Assembly (NCBI GenBank): GCA_017458065.1 | Contig: JAFTGD010000023.1 | Location: 35,722-99,721 of the forward strand | From: Oscillospiraceae bacterium | GTDB taxonomy: Bacteria; Bacillota; Clostridia; Oscillospirales; Oscillospiraceae | Direction: 5' to 3' | Length of the DNA: 64,000 bases | In this document: in pieces, positions 56,989-64,000 of the stretch | How the letters are laid out: every line of letters starts with the position of its first letter | Position numbering within the stretch: the stretch's first letter is position 1 | Position numbers and translations under genes: made by a program | Notes under the pieces: model-generated | Databases searched by the model: none | Told to the model about the DNA's origin: nothing | What the model saw: the letters and a program-made list of their open reading frames with translations, nothing else

Positions 56989-57057
56989 ATGATGGGGTAT
57001 ACTGAGAAAAACGGATGCCGCGAAATCTATGAGACGATGAACGCCATCTTGAAATAG
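56989..57057 (+). other. Small open frame of 22 codons
   Basis: ATG ATG GGG opens a short frame (MGYTEKNGCREIYETMNAIL) with a terminator-like CAGGA/TCCTG hairpin and T-run about 25 bases after it. It has no clear ribosome site and probably is the tail or core of a lost gene. Confidence 0.2.
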
Positions 57058-57111
57058 GAGAAGTGATCAGGATTGCTCAATACGGGCGGTCCTGTATTTT
57101 TTAGGTATTAT

Positions 57112-58017
57112 CTATGCATTCCCTGCATATTCCCGCAAGGCGTCAATATAGATTGCCCCCAGCTCGGAAAGACTTTGATCCCGGTTCAGGAGGTAGCCGA
57201 TCTCCATATACTCTGGTTCATCCAGCGGCAGAGCGATAATCTCTTCCCCCTGGAGGTGGCGGGGAAAGATGCCGCTTGAGATCGTGTATCCATGCAGGCC
57301 GATCATCAGATTGACGATCGCCGCCCGGTCACTGACCTTGATGCTTTTCTCCGATGGCACGGTGCTGAACAGCTCCTCAGAGAAAAACGGCGATTCATAC
57401 GCTCCCTGAAGAAAGCTCAGCCTGGGATATGGCTCCAGATCCGCAAGTCTGACTTTTGCGCAGGCAACCAAAGGATGTTCCCGATGCAGGAAAACATGGG
57501 GCTTTGCTGTGAAAAGAGATGTAAAACGAAGATCCAGATCGGCAAAGCTTTTTTGCAGCACCGCCCTGTTCTCCCGGCTGAGATAGAGAATCCCCACATC
57601 ACAGAAACGGTTTCGTACATCCTGCAGGATCTGGTTGGTTTGTGTTTCGTTGAAAATGAATTCATAGCGTTCCTGTCCATAGCGCTGAACCATTTTGACG
57701 AACGCATTGGCGGTAAAAGTATAGTGTTGCGTGGATACGCAGAAGCGCTGACGCTCCGGCCGCCCGGAAATGTAGCGATCTGTCAGCGCCTGCATGGGCT
57801 CCACAACCTGCCGGGCATAACCGAGAAACTCCAGGCCCTCCGCTGTGATAGATATCCCCGCCCGACTGCGGACAAAGAGCTGGACGCCGACCTCTGTTTC
57901 CAATTCCCGAATGGCGCTGGACAGACTTGGCTGCGCAATAAAAAGCCGTCGCGCCGCCTCTGTAATGGATCCGGTCTCCGCCACGGTGATCACATACCGA
58001 AGCTGTTGAGCCGTCAT
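57112..58017 (-). CDS. LysR-family transcriptional regulator
   Basis: This 301-residue protein has the LysR DNA-binding domain (VAETGSITEAARRLFIAQPSLSSAIRELETEVGVQLFVR) and effector domain. ATG 58017 follows GGGAGG. It is divergent from the LysE-type exporter (156 bases between), the textbook arrangement in which a LysR protein senses an amino acid and turns on its exporter. Confidence 0.9.
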   Translation of the reverse strand: MTAQQLRYVITVAETGSITEAARRLFIAQPSLSSAIRELETEVGVQLFVRSRAGISITAEGLEFLGYARQVVEPMQALTDRYISGRPERQRFCVSTQHYTFTANAFVKMVQRYGQERYEFIFNETQTNQILQDVRNRFCDVGILYLSRENRAVLQKSFADLDLRFTSLFTAKPHVFLHREHPLVACAKVRLADLEPYPRLSFLQGAYESPFFSEELFSTVPSEKSIKVSDRAAIVNLMIGLHGYTISSGIFPRHLQGEEIIALPLDEPEYMEIGYLLNRDQSLSELGAIYIDALREYAGNA

Positions 58018-58172
58018 GGAAAAACCTCCCGTTCGTTTTGCTGTTATCTTGATTTTACGAGAATCGACCCAGCCTGTCAATAGGCAAAAACTATGATTTA
58101 ATATTGAGAATAGGTATTAACAATATTATCCCGCGATCTGTTATGATAACCGGCAGAAAGGGGATGTGTTTT

Positions 58173-58757
58173 ATGCCCAGTTATATTCTTGCCAGTTTTC
58201 TTCTCTATTGTGTGATCAATGCCTTTACACCGGGGCCGGGAAATATTCTGGCTCTCAATACCGTGACCAACTATGGCTGGAAAAAAGGGAAACCGCTGTT
58301 TTTTGGCATCTTTGCAGGATACTATGTGGTGCAGATCATTTGCGCTGTCTTTGTATACGGTATAGGCGCGTTCCTGCCGAAGGCTTTGACCGTCATGAAA
58401 TATGTAGGCGCAGCCTATATTCTGTGGCTTGCGATCCATATCGCCATAAGCAAGCCGGAGAGCACGGACAGCGAAGGATCCGCCTCTTTTCTCAAGGGCT
58501 TTCTGCTCCAATTTGTGAATGTCAAAATCTATATGTTTGGGATCACTGCTCTGACCGGTTTTGTGACGCCCTACAGCACGGCTTTTCTTCCGCTTCTGGG
58601 ATATGAATTGTTGATTGCAACCATCGGGACAATTGCAACCTTAACATGGATCGGGATGGGGCTTGTGATTCAGAAGTTCTATCTGAAATACTATCGTCCG
58701 ATCAACATTATCCTTGCATTGACGTTGCTGGAGTGCATATGGAGCATGCTGAAATAA
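58173..58757 (+). CDS. LysE/RhtB-family amino-acid exporter
   Basis: This 194-residue membrane protein has the LysE-family start LLYCVINAFTPGPGNILALNTVTNYGWKKG with the conserved TPGPxN motif, and six hydrophobic segments. ATG 58173 (AAAGGGG nine bases upstream) is preferred over 58164. It exports an amino acid or related small molecule; the LysR-type gene beside it is the probable regulator. Confidence 0.9.
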   Translation: MPSYILASFLLYCVINAFTPGPGNILALNTVTNYGWKKGKPLFFGIFAGYYVVQIICAVFVYGIGAFLPKALTVMKYVGAAYILWLAIHIAISKPESTDSEGSASFLKGFLLQFVNVKIYMFGITALTGFVTPYSTAFLPLLGYELLIATIGTIATLTWIGMGLVIQKFYLKYYRPINIILALTLLECIWSMLK

Positions 58758-58890
58758 AGCGCATCCTGAAGGATTCGGTCGGCTTTTCTATATCCATTGA
58801 CTCCGCAGGAGTATCTGGTGCGAAAGGAATAGCCAAAGGGTATAACAGAATCATCTATGACTGCATTTATCAAAACCTGCTTATGTGATT

Positions 58891-58925
58891 ACCGGGAGCT
58901 GCGGCTCCCGGTGTTTTTTATTTTA
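58891..58925 (+). terminator. Rho-independent terminator
   Basis: ACCGGGAGC-TGC-GGCTCCCGGT followed by GTTTTTTATTTT. The T-run leads straight into the -35 of promoter module A, so terminator and next promoter are merged. Confidence 0.9.
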
Positions 58926-58968
58926 CATGCCTCTGTTTTTGTGATATCATCTCGTCAGATCATGATCA
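58922..58968 (+). repeat. Promoter module, copy A (plus), before the YgjV-type gene
   Basis: TTTACA (58922-58927), 17 bases, TATCAT (58945-58950), then CTCGTCAGATCATGATC, an imperfect palindrome that is conserved in the other copies. It drives the YgjV-type gene at 58986. Confidence 0.8.
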
Positions 58969-58985
58969 TGTGAGGTAGTGATAAC

Positions 58986-59510
58986 GTGAATGAGCTTGTT
59001 GTCCAGGGGATCGGTTTTGTCGGCGTAGCACTGTTTATTATCTCTTATCAGATCAAATCCAACAGGGCGCTGTTTCTTTTCCAGCTTTTGGGGTGCGCTG
59101 CCTTCTGTACGCAGTTCACGCTTATGGGGGCATACACCGGCGCAATCACCCTGTTTATTAACATCGTCAGGAATATTCTTCTCCTGAATGCCGGACGCTG
59201 GAAATGGGCGAGAAGCAAATGGACGCTGATCGTGATCCTCGTTCTGCTGACCATCGTGACCGCCGCTACCTGGGCGGGTTGGCCAAGCCTGCTGCCGTAT
59301 GCCTCTGTTGCGGTCACAAGTGTTGGCTACTGGACTCAGAATGCGCAGAAAATCCGGTTGTCTCAGCTGTTTGGATCACCGTGCGGCCTTCTCTACGATG
59401 CCATCATCCGCTCGTGGGGCGGCGTAGCGAACGAGGCGCTTGTGATTGTTTCCATCCTGATATCGATTTACCGCTTTGGATGGAAGAACCTGGGGCTGGA
59501 AACATCGTGA
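58986..59510 (+). CDS. YgjV-family inner membrane protein
   Basis: The 174 residues with five or six helices match the YgjV family: QGIGFVGVALFIISYQIKSNRALFLFQLLGC, GAITLFINIVRNILLL, then RLSQLFGSPCGLLYDAIIRSWGGVANEALVI and IYRFGWKN at the end. The start is GTG after a GAGGTAG ribosome site. The function of the family is unknown. A second member lies at 61787. Confidence 0.88.
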   Translation: MNELVVQGIGFVGVALFIISYQIKSNRALFLFQLLGCAAFCTQFTLMGAYTGAITLFINIVRNILLLNAGRWKWARSKWTLIVILVLLTIVTAATWAGWPSLLPYASVAVTSVGYWTQNAQKIRLSQLFGSPCGLLYDAIIRSWGGVANEALVIVSILISIYRFGWKNLGLETS

Positions 59511-59571
59511 GAGAAAACAGGGCCGCCCGCCATGACCATTCGAAGGTTGTTGCGATAAATTGACGACAAAA

Positions 59572-59612
59572 GATCCCTCAAGCATCAAATTCATGCTTGA
59601 GGGATCAGTTTA
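59572..59612 (+). terminator. Rho-independent terminator
   Basis: GATCCCTCAAGCAT (59572-59585) pairs exactly with ATGCTTGAGGGATC (59593-59606), followed by AGTTTAT. It follows the YgjV-type gene. Confidence 0.85.
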
Positions 59613-59664
59613 TCCTGCCTGGCAAAATGCCTGGAACACGCCGTATTAACAGAGCAAGCCTCGT

Positions 59665-60954
59665 CTAATACATGGTTGTTTCCATTCTCAGCAGACAATA
59701 GCCGTCATGGCCGTTTTGTTCGATGGGTGTTGCTTCGGCATAACCATAGCCGCGCCGTGTGACGCGCCCGGATACCTCTGCGGTCTGCGCCTGTGCAGGG
59801 GTCATGCGATAGAGTGCGCCGTCCATACCGCTTTTCCAGTATTCCTCCAGATTGAGCTCGTACACGTCATAGCCCAGGATCACGTCCCCGCCCTCGAGCT
59901 GCAAATAGCTGTTGACCACGGCGAAACGGTTGTAGGCCTCGCCGTCCCCCGTCGGGAAGTGGAACTTCCCATCTTCGTAGGTCCAGCGCAGACCGCCCTG
60001 GTTTTCGTACAGCACGCCGTTTACCGGGTGGATCTCGCGGCCGAAGAAGCGCATGCACAGCTCATTGACTGTGTCGAGCGAGAAGGTGTCATAATTGCCG
60101 TCGGAGCTGAGCGCACCGCGCTTGTTGATTTTGCAGAAGAGCTGTGCAAAGCGCGACAGCTCATAATCCGAGCCGCCATCGGTAGGATAGTTGTTCTTAA
60201 ACTGTTCGATAAAGTCGCTGATGAAAATATTGGCCCAGTATTGCCGGTTGGCATCCATCGCCTGAAACCTGTGATCATAGGACAGGGAAAAAACTTTCAG
60301 ATCGATGTAATAGGGCAAAGCCATCTCGAGCCCTGCGCCGCCCGACCAGTAGATTACCAGATTGTCAGGGTCGCGCCAGCTCATATCCGACGGCCAGTAA
60401 AAGTCCCCGGCAGAATCGTACTTGCAGAGCGTCTTACCGTTTTTGTCGCAGGCGAAAAAGTCCGGTCCGTACCAGCCGCAGAGATAGACGTTCCCGTTGC
60501 GCGGGTCAATAAGGCCGGAAATACTCGAACCGCCGAACGCGCCGTTTTCCCACAGCAGAGTACCGTCGGAAAGCCGCAGGCAGCAGACATTGCCCTCCCG
60601 GGTGTAGTAATAGCGATCTTCCCAGGTACCAATTTCCTCGATAAGCGTCAGCTCGGTGCGGTATTGGGTCGTTTCCGTGCGCTGCCAAACGACTGCGCCG
60701 TTGCTATCCTGCCCCTCAAAGCGCACCTTCTCGCCCTCACCGTCGTCGCGCGTCATATGCACTCCAACTGCGCCGGCAGGGGCAGCGGCCTCAGGAAACG
60801 GCGCTTCCGCCGCCGGACGGGCATCGGTCGGGGCAGGTGTTTCAGGCGCAGGCGCATCGGTCCGAGGCGTCGTCCCGCCGTTGCCTGCGCAGCCTGTCAG
60901 AAGAACAATGCAGAGAATAAGCGCCGTCAAGCGCAGAAATAAACTTGAATTCAT
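59665..60954 (-). CDS. Lipoprotein with PQQ-like beta-propeller repeats
   Basis: The 429 residues start with a lipobox (LILCIVLLTGC), a Pro/Ala/Thr-rich linker (~25-65) typical of surface lipoproteins, and then blade-like repeats (YYYTREGNVCCLRLSDGTLLWENGAFGG, DPRNGNVYLCGWYGPDFFACDKNGK) as in PQQ-like propellers. The C-terminal ~150 residues are unlike known domains to me. ATG overlaps the HXXEE stop (ATGA). A fragment of its 3' end is duplicated at 55.2 kb. Confidence 0.75.
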   Translation of the reverse strand: MNSSLFLRLTALILCIVLLTGCAGNGGTTPRTDAPAPETPAPTDARPAAEAPFPEAAAPAGAVGVHMTRDDGEGEKVRFEGQDSNGAVVWQRTETTQYRTELTLIEEIGTWEDRYYYTREGNVCCLRLSDGTLLWENGAFGGSSISGLIDPRNGNVYLCGWYGPDFFACDKNGKTLCKYDSAGDFYWPSDMSWRDPDNLVIYWSGGAGLEMALPYYIDLKVFSLSYDHRFQAMDANRQYWANIFISDFIEQFKNNYPTDGGSDYELSRFAQLFCKINKRGALSSDGNYDTFSLDTVNELCMRFFGREIHPVNGVLYENQGGLRWTYEDGKFHFPTGDGEAYNRFAVVNSYLQLEGGDVILGYDVYELNLEEYWKSGMDGALYRMTPAQAQTAEVSGRVTRRGYGYAEATPIEQNGHDGYCLLRMETTMY

Positions 60955-61553
60955 ATCGTTTTTCTCAATTTCTTTTTCACATTCGCTATCACGTATTGAT
61001 AGCCAAGGCCATAAATCGCCAAAACAGTTCTTTGCATGGCGGCAAAGCATAAGATCGTAAGCGGAATACCCCACACATATCCGATTCCGCTTAAAAGCTG
61101 CTCTTTTGAATAAGTAACCAGCACAATCACAGATGTTATCCCAAGCATGATGCCTGTGGCCATGCCCGGAGTATACGGCTTGTTCATTTTATGAATTTTG
61201 ATCCCCACAACGTGGATAAACGTTTCAAACAGGCCAAGATAAATCGGCACCAGCGACAGCGTCGGACGCTGTGTAAAGAAGGGAACGAAAGTGATTACCA
61301 GCAGCAATACTGCCACGGGAATGTGCGCTTTTGCTATCAGATCCGCGTCAGCTTTCACCCCAAAGAATTTCACCATAAGATCTGCGAATCCGCCCGGGAA
61401 ACGTGTTTCTTCCCACTCATGAAGGGTAAAGAGGAACATATATCCCAGCATGATCCTCCGGATCAATCCGAGCCGGCCGCCGAAAACCGCACAAGCGGTA
61501 ATTGTACCGAAAAAGACAGCAGTCATGATTTCAAGATTATATTTCTTGAGCAT
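60951..61553 (-). CDS. HXXEE-domain membrane protein
   Basis: The 200 residues with six helices carry the signature HEWEE (FLFTLHEWEETRFPGGFADLM, ~42-62) of the HXXEE family. The conserved His and Glu residues in helix ends suggest a metal site or a hydrolase, but no activity is known. It has promoter module D upstream and overlaps the lipoprotein gene by 4 bases. Confidence 0.87.
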   Translation of the reverse strand: MLKKYNLEIMTAVFFGTITACAVFGGRLGLIRRIMLGYMFLFTLHEWEETRFPGGFADLMVKFFGVKADADLIAKAHIPVAVLLLVITFVPFFTQRPTLSLVPIYLGLFETFIHVVGIKIHKMNKPYTPGMATGIMLGITSVIVLVTYSKEQLLSGIGYVWGIPLTILCFAAMQRTVLAIYGLGYQYVIANVKKKLRKTI

Positions 61554-61569
61554 ATGCTTCTTTCTCCAT

Positions 61570-61617
61570 TCAATCCCGATCTATCGAGATGATACCACAA
61601 AACCAAATGTCTGTAAA
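61570..61617 (-). repeat. Promoter module, copy D (minus), before the HXXEE gene
   Basis: TTTACA (61617-61612), 17 bases, TATCAT (61594-61589), spacer ending TGTGG, then CTCGATAGATCGGGAT. Upstream reads GGATTTTTGTTTTACA as in copies C and the partial copy near 63.13 kb. Confidence 0.8.
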
Positions 61618-61786
61618 ACAAAAATCCAATAACTGACGCCCCCGGTGAAGCATCATTCGTTTTGGACGGGTGTGTGGGAGCTTGACAAGGGGCGCATTCT
61701 GCAGATTCATTGACAACGGTATGCTGCTATGATAAAGTACCAACAAAATTCTCAACGAAGTATAACGGAAAGAATCGCGGAGCAAA

Positions 61787-62314
61787 ATGACGATAAAGTA
61801 TATTTTCATTCAGGCAATCGGCTTTCTTGGCACAATTCTCTTCTTTCTGTCTTTTCAGTGCAGGAGCAACCGGAACCTGTTCAGAGTACAGTTTCTCTCT
61901 TACGTTTGTTACACTACTCACCTTCTCTTATTGGGCGCTGTGACAGGCGGAATCAGCTATATCATCAATACATTCCGCTCTCTTTTTCTGGGCAGCAAAT
62001 GGAAGTTTGCCCACAGCAGGGCCATGTGTATCATGATTTGTCTTTGCCAGGTAGCTGCGCTCATTTTGACATGGAGCAGCTGGCTTTCACTGCTTCCCGT
62101 CGTCGCAAACATAGCATCGACAATAGCCGGGTATACACACAACGGGCGAAAAGTCCGCATTGCCGGTATGTTCATCAATTCTCCGCTCTGGATTATCTAT
62201 GACATCCTCGTCGGATCATGGGCCGGGATCGCGGATGAAGTGGTGAGCGAGATTTCCATGCTGATTTCCATCAAACGATATGGCTGGAAGAATCTGGACA
62301 AAGCAGAAGAATAA
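61787..62314 (+). CDS. YgjV-family inner membrane protein (second copy)
   Basis: The 175 residues follow the same pattern as the protein at 58986: QAIGFLGTILFFLSFQCRSNRNLFRVQFLSY, GGISYIINTFRSLFLGSKW, MFINSPLWIIYDILVGSWAGIADEVVSE and KRYGWKN. Identity is moderate, so this is an old duplication. GCGGAGC precedes the ATG. Function unknown. Confidence 0.87.
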   Translation: MTIKYIFIQAIGFLGTILFFLSFQCRSNRNLFRVQFLSYVCYTTHLLLLGAVTGGISYIINTFRSLFLGSKWKFAHSRAMCIMICLCQVAALILTWSSWLSLLPVVANIASTIAGYTHNGRKVRIAGMFINSPLWIIYDILVGSWAGIADEVVSEISMLISIKRYGWKNLDKAEE

Positions 62315-62315
62315 C

Positions 62316-62435
62316 CCATGGGATCACCAGCGACAGCTCGCCGCAGTCCACGACGACCTCCCGGATGTCAGAAACATCATGCTCGGCGGCAAATCCTTCC
62401 ACGGTGCGGAGGCTCTGCCGGACGATGGTCCATCT
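62316..62435 (-). pseudogene. Fragment of hydrogenase maturation protein HypA
   Basis: About 40 residues (IVRQSLRTVEGFAAEHDV, REVVVDCGELSLVIP) match the N-terminal half of HypA/HybF (IVxxxLxxAExxgxxxVxxVxlxiGELSxVxP). The MHE start and the C-terminal zinc domain are absent. No hydrogenase genes are nearby. Confidence 0.55.
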
Positions 62436-62467
62436 GTTGCAAAGCGCCGGAAAAGGCATGAAAAAGA

Positions 62468-62490
62468 CGCCCTGATTTTTCAGGGCGCTG
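62468..62490 (-). terminator. Terminator of the Hsp20 gene
   Basis: CGCCCTGA (62468-62475) pairs with TCAGGGCG (62480-62487); on the minus strand a TCTTTTT tail follows. It lies 14 bases after the Hsp20 stop. Confidence 0.85.
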
Positions 62491-62500
62491 CGTTTTTCTT

Positions 62501-62947
62501 TTATCCTTCGATCATGATGGTCTTCTTCTCGGGGAGCTTGATCGTCTCTTCCTTCGGGAACTCCAGCCTCAGAACACCGTCTTCAAATTTGGCTTTTACA
62601 TTCTCTTCCGTCACATGATCGCCGACATAGAAGCTTCTGGTCATGGAACCGGAATACCGCTCCTGATGCACGATCTTGCCGTGCTTGTCCTTGCCGTCCT
62701 CTTCAAGACCTTTGCTGGCCGTGATGGTCAGATAGCCGTTTTGCAGCTGCAGATCAATCTGGTCTTTCTTGAAGCCCGGCAGATCAACCGCCAGCTCATA
62801 GTGGTCGTCGTGATCCTTCAGGTCGGTCTTCATCACACGGGCGGCGTGCTTGCCGTAAAGCTTTTGATCCACGTCGGATTCAAAGCCTCTGAACGGGAAG
62901 TCGAACCAGTCATCAAACAAACTCTCTCCAAAAATACTCGGTAACAT
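62501..62947 (-). CDS. hsp20: Hsp20/alpha-crystallin small heat-shock protein
   Basis: The 148 residues contain the alpha-crystallin domain (MKTDLKDHDDHYELAVDLPGFKKDQIDLQLQNGYLTI to GVLRLEFPKEE, ~38-135) with the VLRLEFPK motif and a C-terminal IMIEG tail. It is an ATP-independent holdase for unfolding proteins. Upstream lie a ribosome site (AAAGGAGGC) and a CIRCE operator with promoter, so HrcA control is expected. Confidence 0.93.
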   Translation of the reverse strand: MLPSIFGESLFDDWFDFPFRGFESDVDQKLYGKHAARVMKTDLKDHDDHYELAVDLPGFKKDQIDLQLQNGYLTITASKGLEEDGKDKHGKIVHQERYSGSMTRSFYVGDHVTEENVKAKFEDGVLRLEFPKEETIKLPEKKTIMIEG

Positions 62948-63041
62948 AAGTCATGCCTCCTTTTGCAATCATTCAAATCTGTTACCTGAGCAAGGGGAAG
63001 GAGGTCATTCATTCGATCTCTATTTCCTTTGTTCGATTGTT

Positions 63042-63083
63042 ATTATACCACGATTTTTAGCACTGTCAAGGCGAGAGTGCTAA
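63042..63083 (-). promoter_or_regulatory. CIRCE operator and sigma-A promoter of the Hsp20 gene
   Basis: TTAGCACTG-N9-GAGTGCTAA (63057-63083) differs from the CIRCE consensus at one base. Minus-strand promoter: TTGACA (63069-63064, inside CIRCE), 16 bases, TATAAT (63047-63042). HrcA bound here would block the -35. Confidence 0.92.
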
Positions 63084-63151
63084 TTTCTGTGAACAAAACA
63101 TGAACAAGAATTGCATGGAAATATGAACAATGAGGCATGTAAAACAAAAAT

Positions 63152-63171
63152 CCGGGAGCCACAGCCCCCGG
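63152..63171 (-). terminator. Terminator-like hairpin linked to a partial module
   Basis: CCGGGAGC and GCCCCCGG pair with one mismatch; the minus strand continues ATTTTTGTTTTACATGCCTC, matching the module upstream half (copies A and C) without its -10. Confidence 0.55.
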
Positions 63172-63208
63172 TTATCACGTCAGGGTCGATCTTTACGGTA
63201 CTCTATCT

Positions 63209-63418
63209 TTATCCTCCCGCTGACAAAAAGTTCAGCACGAACTCCCGGTGAACCTCTTCTGCATTCTCCCCTGTGATCATCACACGGGTCTGCGGAAAGG
63301 ACAGGCTGCCCAGACGGCGGTTTTCAAGCGGAATGATCGTCACTTCCGCGATCCTGTTCTGGAAGAAAGCGGTGATGCGGTCCGCGGGTATTGCCCAGAT
63401 TTCATCATGCAAACTCAT
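63209..63418 (-). CDS. Small hypothetical protein
   Basis: A 69-codon frame (MSLHDEIWAIPADRITAFFQ ... REFVLNFLSAGG) with balanced composition, ended by a terminator-like hairpin. The ribosome site is weak (AAGAG). I do not recognise it; it is probably real but could be a remnant. Confidence 0.4.
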   Translation of the reverse strand: MSLHDEIWAIPADRITAFFQNRIAEVTIIPLENRRLGSLSFPQTRVMITGENAEEVHREFVLNFLSAGG

Positions 63419-63566
63419 CTCTTACAACCGTCTACAATCATGACGCATTTATTTACGTTCATTATCGATCATCTCCTTATGGATCGGGATTATAGCAGAT
63501 AAGAAGAGCTTGGGCAAGGGCAAAACGCTGAAACACTGTTCCTTTTTTTGACGGAAGTCTCTACTG

Positions 63567-63628
63567 TATAGCAAACCGCGCCAGAGGATCGATTTCCCCG
63601 GCGCGGTTTGCTATATGGTTTTCTCTTT
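63567..63628 (+). terminator. Long perfect hairpin with T-rich right tail
   Basis: A 16-bp perfect stem (TATAGCAAACCGCGCC at 63567-63582 with 63600-63615) is followed by TGGTTTTCTCTTTTTT. No plus-strand gene precedes it, so it may be left from a lost gene or be the end of a mobile repeat. Confidence 0.55.
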
Positions 63629-63629
63629 T

Positions 63630-64000
63630 TTACAGCTCGGCCAGCTCGGCACCCAGGCTTTTCGCACGATGCGTGATCATTGACACGACGAAACAGCTGT
63701 GACAGCGTCAGATTCATCAGCATACTGTCCGTCACTGGGACAGGATCAGGTAAGCAGGATCCAGGTGGAAGCCCGGGCCCTCTGCGTCACGGAGCCGGAA
63801 GTACAGGAATAACCTTCCCTTTATTTCTCCTCTGCCGCTTCGAAAGCCTGTTTCAGATCCGCGATAATGTCATCCGTGTCTTCCCGAGTTTGCCACTTGG
63901 GTAAAGCGAAACTCTAAGCTATGCTTGGGCTTAGGGCGCTTTTTCGCATAATTTTTTGCACCTACAGATCAGAAGATTTTCACGGAAGATTTCAGGGTGC
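63630..64000. other. Right end without a supported gene
   Basis: Only gene debris is visible. On the minus strand one frame ends ITHRAKSLGAELAEL near 63631 and another ends FHLDPAYLILSQ near 63734; neither has a start or a family I recognise. A small CTAAGC/GCTTAG hairpin with a T-run lies near 63914-63945. Nothing else is supported. Confidence 0.3.

Noticed and set aside
1-64000. tRNA and rRNA genes.
   Set aside because: No cloverleaf with a CCA-type end or GGTTCGAATCC-like T-arm, and no rRNA core words, were recognised when reading both strands by eye.

Overview
The window is G+C-rich, bacterial and densely coded. It suggests an anaerobic, probably gut-type member of the Clostridia. The reasons are the oxygen-sensitive glycyl radical enzyme, several 4Fe-4S and Tat-exported flavoproteins, an HrcA/CIRCE heat-shock site, sigma-A promoters and AGGAGG-type ribosome sites. 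No rRNA, tRNA, CRISPR array or intact mobile element was found. The taxonomic call is inference from gene content only.

Region 1 (1-12.5 kb) is a sulfur island. A plus-strand group encodes an AraC-type regulator, an iron/corrinoid-type ABC importer and a siroheme-forming precorrin-2 dehydrogenase. It converges on a tight minus-strand operon encoding a glycyl radical enzyme that matches isethionate sulfite-lyase at its diagnostic positions, its activase, two siroheme/4Fe-4S sulfite-reductase-type proteins (one only half length), a TusA-like protein, a ThiS-like sulfur carrier ending GGGC, a ThiF/MoeB-like activating enzyme and a JAMM protease. Read together this is a proposed route from sulfonate to sulfite to sulfide to a protein thiocarboxylate for Cys/homocysteine synthesis. 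Divergent from it lies a YeiH-family transporter behind a consensus promoter, a structured leader RNA and a leader peptide with three consecutive Cys codons.

Region 2 (12.3-32.3 kb) holds an AbiEi antitoxin without its toxin, a broken histidine kinase, copper-type membrane proteins (HMA-TauE/SafE-cupredoxin, DUF2318), a CobW-like GTPase, a PucR regulator divergent from a Tat-exported FMN-domain/Old-Yellow-Enzyme protein, an amino-acid-permease/histidine-kinase/receiver fusion, CutC, a second Tat flavoprotein with its LysR regulator, and nitroreductase, PPC and flavin-reductase genes.

Region 3 (32.3-44.8 kb) is a nine-gene peptide-import operon (OppBCDF, binding protein, C1B-type peptidase, two ferredoxin-flavin proteins, a radical-SAM-like remnant). 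It is divergent from an HxlR regulator with a large palindromic operator. PhzF, LtrA and an M18 aminopeptidase follow.

Region 4 (44.9-64 kb) is accessory and decayed. It has MATE, PNPOx and CobI genes among fragments of DUF4143, DUF1016, phage tail, serine recombinase, DUF362 and HypA genes and a frameshifted esterase. It also has a LysR/aldo-keto-reductase/hydrolase group sharing an operator word, and a cluster of small membrane proteins (two YgjV, HXXEE, an unknown) whose intergenic regions share one duplicated terminator-promoter module. An Hsp20 gene with a CIRCE operator lies near the right end.
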